Source of the DNA: Burkholderiaceae bacterium | GTDB taxonomy: Bacteria > Pseudomonadota > Gammaproteobacteria > Burkholderiales > Burkholderiaceae_C | DNA length: 64,000 nucleotides | Reading direction: 5' to 3' | NCBI GenBank assembly: GCA_019745555.1 | Contig: JAIESX010000002.1 | Location: 124,001-188,000 of the forward strand | In this document: one piece after another, positions 16,576 through 23,259 of the stretch | Numbering within the stretch: position 1 is the stretch's first letter | How the letters are laid out: the number at the start of each line of letters is the position of its first letter | Notes under the pieces: generated by a model | Databases searched by the model: none | The model's input: the letters and a program-made list of their open reading frames with translations, nothing else | Told to the model about the DNA's origin: nothing | Position numbers and translations under genes: made by a program

Positions 16576-17169
16576 TCAGGGTCGCAGCGGCGTGATCTGC
16601 ATCTCGGAGCGGTCACCGTCGGCGTGGTCGTAGGCCACACTGAGCACTTCACCCTGGCTGCCGCCGATGCGGATGCGGCTGATGATGCGGCTTATGGCCG
16701 CCTCGCGCGGCACCAGCAGCAGCTGCCAGCGCGCAGCGCTGCCGATCAGGTGCACCTGGTAGACGCGTTCCAGCGCCTGGCGGTCGCCGGCCAGGGTGCC
16801 GCGTATGCCTTCGACAAAGGCCGCCACCTCGGGGTAGGACTGCAGGCTCACGGTGCGCGTGCGTCCATCCTGCGCCATGGTCAGGCGGTTGCCGTCGAGC
16901 AGCAGCGATTGCTTCTTGGGGCGCAGGGTGCGCATCTCCATGCGGTCGGGCGCGGTGAAGGAGAGTTCGCCCGCGGACTCGACCGGTTTGTCCAGCAGGG
17001 CGATGTACTTGCGCTCGACGAAGCGGGCCTGGGCGTTCTTGACCTGGGCCAGCTGCTGCATCAGGTCGGCCAGTTGCCAGTCGGCGGCTTGCGCGGCCGG
17101 CAGGGCGGTGAGCAGCGGCGCGAGCAGCAGCGCGCGTCGCAGGGGAGCTTCAGTGGGACGCACGGGCAT
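16576..17169 (-). CDS. LolA-like periplasmic carrier (APE cluster)
   Basis: The 197-residue protein has an N-terminal signal peptide (about residues 1-28, ending ALPAAQA) and then the LolA/LolB-like fold seen in APE clusters, starting ADLMQQLAQVKNAQARFVERKY. LolA proteins shield lipoprotein acyl chains in the periplasm; this relative probably ferries the polyene lipid to the outer membrane. It lies between the LpxL-like acyltransferase (20-base overlap) and the MMPL exporter (1-base gap), consistent with a shared export step. Confidence 0.85.
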   Translation of the reverse strand: MPVRPTEAPLRRALLLAPLLTALPAAQAADWQLADLMQQLAQVKNAQARFVERKYIALLDKPVESAGELSFTAPDRMEMRTLRPKKQSLLLDGNRLTMAQDGRTRTVSLQSYPEVAAFVEGIRGTLAGDRQALERVYQVHLIGSAARWQLLLVPREAAISRIISRIRIGGSQGEVLSVAYDHADGDRSEMQITPLRP

Positions 17170-18091
17170 CTCCCTTCCAGAAGTCGTAGAAGTTGAACCA
17201 GTTGCAGGGCGCAGCGCGGGCGTGCTGCTCGATCAGCGCGGCGTAGCGTTCGATGGCCGCGCGCAGGGCGACATCGCGCTGGCCTGCGGGCACGGCGCTG
17301 AAATCGGCCAGACGTTCGAAATGGATGTCGTAACGGTTGCCGCCGCGGTACAGGCCCGTCATGAAGCAGACCGGTCGGCGCAGGATGGCGGCCAGACGAA
17401 AGGGGCCAAGCGGGAAGGGGGCCGGCTCGCCGAACAGGGGCACGGCCAGGTGGGTATCCGGCCCCACGGCGCGGTCGGCCAGCAGGGCCACCATGGCGCC
17501 GGCCTCGATGCGCTCGTTGAGCTGGAAGATGGAGTCGATGCGGCCCAGCGGGATGATGTCGAGCACCACCTCGGCGTTGACCCGGGCCAGCATGCTGTTG
17601 AGCAGGCGGGCGTTCTCCGGGTACATGGCGGCGCAGACCCGCTGCCGGCTGTCGCGCCGCGCGATGGCACGCAGCACCTCGAAGCTGCCCAGGTGGGCGC
17701 CGAAGATCAGGAAGCCGCCCTGCGGTGCATCCGGGCCCTGGAAGATGTCCTGGCCGTGGATGCGCAGATCGAAGAGCTCGTGCCGGTCGTTGAGCAGGTA
17801 GACGCGGTCGTGGATGGTGCTGGCGAAGGCCAGGATGTGGCGGTACAGATCGCCCCAGCGTGCGGGGCGGCCGAGCGCGCGGCGCAGGTAGTCGCGCGAG
17901 GCGCGACGCGCCGCCGGGACGGCCAGCAGGAAGTAGAGCGCGATGCCGTAGACGATGGGCCGTGTGAGGCGCCGGCCCAGCGTGAGCGAAAGCCAGGTCA
18001 TGAGGCGCAGCAGCAACTGGCTGCCGCGCTCCTTGCGCTGCAGCCAGGCGGGTGTGCTGCCGGCGGTCGGCTCCTGCGGCGTACTGTTCAT
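17150..18091 (-). CDS. LpxL/HtrB-like acyltransferase (APE cluster)
   Basis: This 313-residue protein is of the lipid A lauroyl/myristoyl acyltransferase superfamily. It has an N-terminal membrane segment (about residues 47-60) and the catalytic GAHLGSFEVLRAI motif (HX4E), followed by the LADRAVGPDTHLAVPLFGEPAPFPLGP region typical of the family in split form. It would acylate a sugar or lipid acceptor with an ACP-bound chain. It overlaps the FabA-like hotdog gene by four bases and the LolA-like gene by 20 bases, so the three are tightly coupled. It is distinct from the PlsC-type acyltransferase at 9541-10311, giving the cluster two different acyltransferase folds. Confidence 0.85.
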   Translation of the reverse strand: MNSTPQEPTAGSTPAWLQRKERGSQLLLRLMTWLSLTLGRRLTRPIVYGIALYFLLAVPAARRASRDYLRRALGRPARWGDLYRHILAFASTIHDRVYLLNDRHELFDLRIHGQDIFQGPDAPQGGFLIFGAHLGSFEVLRAIARRDSRQRVCAAMYPENARLLNSMLARVNAEVVLDIIPLGRIDSIFQLNERIEAGAMVALLADRAVGPDTHLAVPLFGEPAPFPLGPFRLAAILRRPVCFMTGLYRGGNRYDIHFERLADFSAVPAGQRDVALRAAIERYAALIEQHARAAPCNWFNFYDFWKGDARASH

Positions 18092-18378
18092 GGCGTGGCG
18101 AGGCTGTAGCGCCCGCTGGCGACGCGGCGCGTGCCGCAGCGGATCTCGAAACGCAGGCCGGCAGCACCGGCCTCATAGTCCAGTTCCAGCGCTTCGCCCG
18201 GCGTCACCGGGCTGAGGAACTTGGCCTGGGCCAGACCGGTGATGTGGCATTGACACGCGGCCTCGAGTGCACGCTGTGCGCGGTCGAGCAGCACCACCCC
18301 CGGCAGGATAGGCCGGCCCGGGAAGTGGCCGGCATAGGCCGGGTGATCGTGTTCGATGGGCAGCGGCAGCGTGTGCAT
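18088..18378 (-). CDS. FabA-like hotdog dehydratase, ApeI-like (APE cluster)
   Basis: The 96-residue protein is a short single hotdog domain. It has YAGHFPGRPILPGVVLLD, where His18 and Asp32 correspond in kind and spacing to the catalytic His and Asp of FabA (FabZ has Glu at the second position). It is probably the ApeI counterpart that pairs with the ApeP-like protein. A longer reading frame exists upstream but lies over the methyltransferase gene; the ATG at 18378 is four bases after that gene's stop codon. It overlaps the acyltransferase start by four bases (ATGA). Confidence 0.82.
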   Translation of the reverse strand: MHTLPLPIEHDHPAYAGHFPGRPILPGVVLLDRAQRALEAACQCHITGLAQAKFLSPVTPGEALELDYEAGAAGLRFEIRCGTRRVASGRYSLATP

Positions 18379-18382
18379 GGGC

Positions 18383-19111
18383 TCAGGCCGGCTTGCGGGC
18401 GACCAGCAGGATGTTGGCGAACGGCGTGCCGGCATGCATGGGGATGGTGTCCACGGCAAAACCCAGGCCCTGCAGCAGCGCCTGCCATGCAGCAAGGGGG
18501 CGGCAGTAGAGGCGCGAGATCCCGTGGCCGCGCGCGAAGAAGACCACCGCGTCGACCCAGTTGCTGATCTTGAAGGGCAGGCCGGCCGCGGCGTCGCCCA
18601 CGCGCAGCAGCAGCACGCCGCCAGGCGCCAGCGCGTCGCGCACGCGGCGCAGCACATCTTCCTGGGCTGTCTCGTTCACGTAATGCAGCACGTCGAGGAT
18701 GACCACGGCGTCGGCCGGGGTGAACGGCGTCGTGCACATATCGCCCAGCGTGAAGCGGGCGCGCTCGCCGAGATGGCCCAGGGCCTGTTGCGCGCGTTCG
18801 ACGTCACGCGGCATGAGCTCGATGCCGTGCACCTGCACGCCGGTGGGCGGCGGGGCCCAGCCCGAGGGCCAGACGCGTTCGGCCGGTGAGTCGCCCGTGA
18901 GGCTGCCCAGCAGGGCGGCCAGCAGGCCCTGGCCGCAGCCGATGTCGAGCACGCGCGCGCGCGCCGGAATCAGGCCGCGTTGCAGCAGTCCGGCAAAGGC
19001 CGGGTCGCCGCCGAGCTTGCCGCGCGCGAAATGCCAGGCGAACTTGCCCAGCGGGCGGTAGGGCGCGGTGGCTTGTTCAAGCAGGGCGGGGGGCAGCGGG
19101 ACTTTGGACAT
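18383..19111 (-). CDS. class I SAM-dependent methyltransferase (APE cluster)
   Basis: The 242-residue protein has the SAM-binding motif VLDIGCGQGLLAALL near residue 56, an acidic second motif (HGIELMPRDVERA), the LGDM and VVILDVLHYV segments, and the LAPGGVLLLRVGD motif. It probably methylates the aromatic head of the polyene, as known aryl polyenes carry methyl or O-methyl groups on the ring (inference). The start at 19111 is chosen over an in-frame ATG at 19138 because the family begins near MSKVPLPP; the upstream ATG cannot be excluded, and no ribosome site distinguishes them. Confidence 0.85.
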   Translation of the reverse strand: MSKVPLPPALLEQATAPYRPLGKFAWHFARGKLGGDPAFAGLLQRGLIPARARVLDIGCGQGLLAALLGSLTGDSPAERVWPSGWAPPPTGVQVHGIELMPRDVERAQQALGHLGERARFTLGDMCTTPFTPADAVVILDVLHYVNETAQEDVLRRVRDALAPGGVLLLRVGDAAAGLPFKISNWVDAVVFFARGHGISRLYCRPLAAWQALLQGLGFAVDTIPMHAGTPFANILLVARKPA

Positions 19112-19159
19112 GGAGGGGCAGGCACCAGAGTGGCGCATTGTAGGTGGGGGCGTCTCGGC

Positions 19160-21325
19160 TCAGACCCGTTCCGGGCTGAGCCGCACGGTCTGAAGCCCGC
19201 GTTCGCGCAGTGTGGCGAGCAACGGCGGCAGCACGTCCAGCAGCACGGGCCGGCCTTGCGGCGTGCGTGCGGCGTGGTGGTCGTGCAGCAGCAGGATGTC
19301 GCCCGCGGCAAGATGGCGCGTGAGGCGGCGCAGCACCAGGGCGGCGTCGCCCGTTCGGGTGTCGAAGCCGCGGCGCGTCCAGCTGGCCAGGCGCAGGTCC
19401 AGCGCGTGCAGCACGGGGTCGAGGAAGATGTTGCGCAGCCCGGCGGGTGCGCGGAAGAAGGCTGGCTTCACACCCGTGACCTGGGCGATGCTGTCCTGCG
19501 CGGTGCCGATCTCGCGCCGCAGGGCGCCGGGCCCCATGAGCGAGAAGCGGTGGCTGTGGTGCTGGCTGTGGTTGCCGATGGCGTGCCCGCGGCGTACGAT
19601 CTCGCGCGCCAGCGCCGGGTGCTGCTGCACGTGTGCGCCCAGGCAGAAGAAGGTCGCCACGGCGCCGTGCTGCTCCAGCAGGTCCAGCACGGCCGGCGTG
19701 ACCTCGGGATCGGGGCCGTCGTCGATGGTGATGGCCACCTCGGGCCGATGGCGCGGCAGATGCAGCAGATTGGGCCCCAGCCAGGTGCTGCGCGGCCACA
19801 GGCCGGTGCTGGCAATCACGGCGTGGTTGGCGACCAGGGCCCCCACGCTCCAGGGCCAGGCCGGCGTGAAGAGGCCGGCGGCCGCCACGGCGTGCAGGCC
19901 CAGCGAGCCGCTGACCAGGGGCGTGGGCTTCCAGCGCGGCCGCACGGAGGTGGCGGGATTGACCGGGTGCTGCAGCTGGCGCGCGAGTTCGGCCAGGGCC
20001 TGCTGCGGCAGCTTGCCCGTGGCATTGCGCGGCAGGGCGGCGACGAAATGGATGGGGCGCGGCAGGAAGGCCGGGTCGATGCGCTCGCGCAGCGCATGCT
20101 GCAGCGCGGTTTCGTCCAGGCCCGGGGCGACGACAAAGGCGATCGGGCGCTGGATGCGGGCCTGCGCGTCGTGGGCCGCGTCCTGCGGCCAGTAGAGCGC
20201 GCCGTCGAGTACGCCGGGGATGCTGTTGAGCTGGTGGTTCAGATAGGCCAGCGAGGTGCGTTTGCCGGCGATGTTGACCATGTCGGTATGCCGGCCCAGC
20301 AACGCAAAGCGCGTGGGCGACTGCAGCTCCAGCACGTCGGACAGCGGCACCACGCCCTCCACATGGCCGCCGCTGGCGGCAAAGCGCAGTTCCTCGCCCG
20401 CGGGTGTGGGCAGGGCCTGGACCTGCACGCCATTGAGGGTCTGCCAGAGCTCGCCGGCCGAGCCGCGGCGCGTGGCGATCTGGCCGGTCTCGGTGCTGCC
20501 ATAGATCTCCAGCAGCGGCGCACCGAGGCGCTCCTCGGCCTGGCGCGCGAGCTGGGGCGCCAGCGGCGCGGTCGCGCTGAGCAGCAGGGCCAGCGGTGGC
20601 ACGGCCAGGCCCGACTCGATCAGGGTGCGCAGATGGAAAGGCGTGCTGACCAGCAGGCGCGGCCCGGGCGTGGCCTCGAGCGCCTGCACGATGTCGGCCG
20701 GATAGAAGGGGTGGCTGGCGTCGATGATGCCCTCGTTGAGCAGGGGCAGCAGCACCGTGGACTCGAAGCCGTACATGTGCTGGGCCGGCACGGTACCCGT
20801 GACGGTGAAGGGCGCGTCCGTGCCCAGCCACTCGCGCACGCGCCGGCCCGCGCCCTGGGCGTTCTCGACCAGCAGGCCCCAGTGCTTGACATGGGGCACG
20901 GGGTCGCCGGTGGAGCCCGAGGTGAAGACGTAGGCCGCGACCTGCTTCGACGGGATGTCGGGCACCTCGAAGGCGTCACCGGGCGCGGCGACGGGGCCGC
21001 GCTCGTAGATGATTTGCGGCAGGCCGCCGCTGTCGCCCGGCGCATCGACCACGGCCTGCAGGCCGGGGTGCTGCTTGCCCAGGCGCTGCAGCATCTCGGG
21101 CGTGCGGGTCGAGGGCAGCAGCAGGGGCACGCCGCGCAGCAGCGCGGCGGCCAGCACTACGGCGAAATGGTGGCGCTTGCTGCAGAGGTTGAGCACCGGA
21201 CAGCCCTCGGGCAGGCGTGCGGCCATGTGGCGCGCGGCAGCCAGGACGTCCTGCGCGGTGATGGCGCGGCCCTTGGTCCAGGCCATCACGGCCTGGGGCG
21301 AGCGATGCGAGAACAGGGCGGGCAT
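19160..21325 (-). CDS. fusion of acyl-adenylating enzyme and NodB-type deacetylase (APE cluster)
   Basis: This 721-residue protein joins two enzymes in one uninterrupted frame. Residues 1-455 are an ANL adenylation domain: P-loop FTSGSTG (134-140), YGSTETG (275-281), the ATP-ribose Asp348 in GRHTDMVNIAGKR and the C-terminal catalytic Lys438 in RNATGKLP. It would activate an aryl acid for loading on ACP, like ApeH. Residues 470-515 are hydrophobic (likely two membrane helices). Residues 525-721 are a polysaccharide deacetylase domain with all motifs: TIDDGPDP (Asp536, Asp537), GNHSQHH (His586, His590), FFRAPAG (Arg625) and LLHDHH (His681). If the two helices form a hairpin, the deacetylase would stay cytoplasmic. 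The start at 21325 is two bases after the upstream membrane gene's stop. Confidence 0.85.
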   Translation of the reverse strand: MPALFSHRSPQAVMAWTKGRAITAQDVLAAARHMAARLPEGCPVLNLCSKRHHFAVVLAAALLRGVPLLLPSTRTPEMLQRLGKQHPGLQAVVDAPGDSGGLPQIIYERGPVAAPGDAFEVPDIPSKQVAAYVFTSGSTGDPVPHVKHWGLLVENAQGAGRRVREWLGTDAPFTVTGTVPAQHMYGFESTVLLPLLNEGIIDASHPFYPADIVQALEATPGPRLLVSTPFHLRTLIESGLAVPPLALLLSATAPLAPQLARQAEERLGAPLLEIYGSTETGQIATRRGSAGELWQTLNGVQVQALPTPAGEELRFAASGGHVEGVVPLSDVLELQSPTRFALLGRHTDMVNIAGKRTSLAYLNHQLNSIPGVLDGALYWPQDAAHDAQARIQRPIAFVVAPGLDETALQHALRERIDPAFLPRPIHFVAALPRNATGKLPQQALAELARQLQHPVNPATSVRPRWKPTPLVSGSLGLHAVAAAGLFTPAWPWSVGALVANHAVIASTGLWPRSTWLGPNLLHLPRHRPEVAITIDDGPDPEVTPAVLDLLEQHGAVATFFCLGAHVQQHPALAREIVRRGHAIGNHSQHHSHRFSLMGPGALRREIGTAQDSIAQVTGVKPAFFRAPAGLRNIFLDPVLHALDLRLASWTRRGFDTRTGDAALVLRRLTRHLAAGDILLLHDHHAARTPQGRPVLLDVLPPLLATLRERGLQTVRLSPERV

Positions 21326-21327
21326 GG

Positions 21328-21855
21328 TCAGGGCTTGGGCGGAGCGACGGCGTCGGCCGCACGGCGCTCGTCGCGGTAGAGGGTGAAGCTGCGCGCCAGC
21401 GGCACATGTGCGATGCCGCGCAGGCACCAGCGTCGCGCCGCGTACTCGGCCAAGAACATGAGGCCCAGCAGCGGCAGCGAGATCACGTTGACGAAGAAGG
21501 AGAACACCTCGACCGAGGTCCAGGCAAAGAGCGCGATGGGAATCAGCACCATGGCCACGAAAAAGAGCGTCCAGGCCCAGGTGGCCTGGCGTGCGTAGCG
21601 CGCGATGCGCGGGCTGTAGTCGGCGCCGTGGATGCGGCGCGCGAAACGCGCGATCAGGGGCTCATGGCCGGGACGCAGGGTGAGGCCGAAGAAGAGCGCC
21701 AGCAGCAGCTGCATACCCACGTTCTGCGCGAGGCTGAACCAGGCCAGGGCTGCATGGGACCAGGACGAGGCGGTGAGCAGCCAGTGCATGCCCAGCGGGT
21801 AGCCCAGCACCAGCAGGGCGGCCAGAGCCAGCTTGAACCAGAGTCCGGTCTTCAT
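21328..21855 (-). CDS. COG4648-type integral membrane protein (APE cluster)
   Basis: The 175-residue protein has about four membrane helices (near residues 5-25, 35-55, 85-105 and 110-130) with the segment YSPRIARYARQATWAWTLFF, typical of the COG4648 family found in aryl polyene clusters and often mislabelled in databases. Its biochemical role is unknown to me. It lies between the second ACP gene (19-base gap) and the adenylation-deacetylase gene. The ATG at 21855 is the only one that gives a sensible N terminus; the upstream open frame lies over the ACP gene. Confidence 0.78.
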   Translation of the reverse strand: MKTGLWFKLALAALLVLGYPLGMHWLLTASSWSHAALAWFSLAQNVGMQLLLALFFGLTLRPGHEPLIARFARRIHGADYSPRIARYARQATWAWTLFFVAMVLIPIALFAWTSVEVFSFFVNVISLPLLGLMFLAEYAARRWCLRGIAHVPLARSFTLYRDERRAADAVAPPKP

Positions 21856-21874
21856 GGCCAGGCGGGCGGCGCGC

Positions 21875-22147
21875 TCAGACCCGGTGCGAGGCGATGTGGG
21901 CAGCCAGATTGCGCAGGGAGCTGAAGATGGTGACGTTGTCGGGATCGTCCGAGCGCATCTGGAAGCCGTACTGCTTGGAGACCGCCAGCGCGATCTCCAG
22001 CACGTCGATCGAGTCCAGGCCCAGGCCCTCGCCATACAGCGGGTCCGTCGGCGAGATCTGGTCGGGGGTGACCTCCAGGTTCAGCGTGGTGACGATGAAC
22101 TGGGCAATCTCGCGCTCGAAATCGGTCAGGGTGGCGGTGGTGCTCAT
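21875..22147 (-). CDS. second acyl carrier protein (APE cluster)
   Basis: The 90-residue protein is an acyl carrier protein with the phosphopantetheine motif GEGLGLDSIDVLEIA and Ser46 as the modified residue. It is the first gene of the minus-strand operon and is transcribed away from dusA. The sequence differs clearly from the ACP at 7459-7743, so the two probably carry different intermediates, as proposed for ApeE and ApeF. A possible -10 hexamer TAAAAT on the minus strand lies at 22192-22197, about 45 bases upstream of the start. Confidence 0.9.
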   Translation of the reverse strand: MSTTATLTDFEREIAQFIVTTLNLEVTPDQISPTDPLYGEGLGLDSIDVLEIALAVSKQYGFQMRSDDPDNVTIFSSLRNLAAHIASHRV

Positions 22148-22222
22148 GGGCAGGCGGCGACGGTGGGGTTGCAGGATGAGGAAAACCAAAGATTTTAGCC
22201 GGCGGCCGGGGATAATCAGGGC

Positions 22223-23230
22223 ATGCCCTTGCCTCTGTCCATTGCTGCCGGCTGGCGCCTGTCGGTCGCGCCCATGATCGACTGGACCGACCGGCACTGC
22301 CGCTACTTCCACCGCTTGCTGAGCCGCCACGCCCGCCTGTACACCGAGATGATCACCACCGGTGCGTTGCTCCATGGCGACGTGGCGCGGCATCTGCGTT
22401 TCAACGCCCAGGAGCACCCGGTGGCCCTGCAGCTCGGCGGCAGCGAGCCCGCCGACCTGGCGGCCTGTGCCCGGCTCGGTGAGCAGTGGGGCTATGACGA
22501 GATCAACCTCAACTGTGGCTGCCCCAGCGAGCGTGTGCAGCGCGGGGCTTTCGGCGCCTGCCTGATGGCCGAGCCGCAACTGGTGGCCGACGGGGTCAAG
22601 GCCATGCGCGACGCCGTGTCCATTCCGGTCACGGTCAAGCACCGCATCGGCATCGACCGCGTGGAGCGCTACGAGTTCGTGCGCGACTTCGTCGGCACGG
22701 TGGCCGAGGCCGGCTGCACCACCTTCATTGTCCACGCGCGCAATGCCTGGCTGCAGGGGCTCAGTCCCAAAGAGAACCGCGAGATCCCGCCGCTGCGCTA
22801 CGAGCTGGTGCACCGGCTCAAGCACGACTTTCCGCAGCTCACCATCGTCATCAACGGCGGCCTCCAGAGCGACGAGCAGCTGGACCGCGAGCTGCGCCTG
22901 CTCGACGGCGCCATGATCGGCCGCGAGGCCTATCACAACCCCTGGTGGCTGGCGTCCTGGGATGAACGCTACTTCGGCGCCGAGCCCTCGATGCTGACGC
23001 GCGAGGATGTGGAAGCGCAGATGGTGGACTACATGCTGCGCGTGATGGCCGAGGAAGGCCAGTCCTGGTATGGCGTGGCGCGTCACATGCTGGGCCTGCG
23101 CCACGGCCTGCCGGGGGCGCGGCGCTGGCGCCAGGTCTGGAGCGACCACCGCCTCAAGGCGCGGGACCCGCGCGAGGTCATGGCCCTGGCCCATGGCCGT
23201 GACGACGCGCGCGAGCCGGTCGCTGCCTGA
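22223..23230 (+). CDS. dusA: tRNA-dihydrouridine synthase A
   Basis: DusA is an FMN enzyme that reduces uridines 20 and 20a in the D-loop of tRNAs. The 335-residue protein has the N-terminal SVAPMIDWTDRHCRYF, the INLNCGCPSERVQRGAFGA segment with the catalytic Cys, VTVKHRIGID and the phosphate-binding INGGLQS and IGREAYHNPW motifs that mark the DusA subfamily. Length is normal. There is no Shine-Dalgarno sequence; a GATAAT hexamer at 22211-22216 ends six bases before the ATG, so the transcript may start at or next to the start codon. Confidence 0.93.
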   Translation: MPLPLSIAAGWRLSVAPMIDWTDRHCRYFHRLLSRHARLYTEMITTGALLHGDVARHLRFNAQEHPVALQLGGSEPADLAACARLGEQWGYDEINLNCGCPSERVQRGAFGACLMAEPQLVADGVKAMRDAVSIPVTVKHRIGIDRVERYEFVRDFVGTVAEAGCTTFIVHARNAWLQGLSPKENREIPPLRYELVHRLKHDFPQLTIVINGGLQSDEQLDRELRLLDGAMIGREAYHNPWWLASWDERYFGAEPSMLTREDVEAQMVDYMLRVMAEEGQSWYGVARHMLGLRHGLPGARRWRQVWSDHRLKARDPREVMALAHGRDDAREPVAA

Positions 23231-23259
23231 GCTCGCCGGGGGGCGTGCGGGCCCAGGTT

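Noticed and set aside
14496-16595. A 699-codon open frame on the plus strand opposite the MMPL exporter gene
   Set aside because: It is rich in Gln, Gly, Ala and His with no recognisable motif, and lies fully antisense to a gene with clear family features. Long antisense open frames like this are common in GC-rich DNA.
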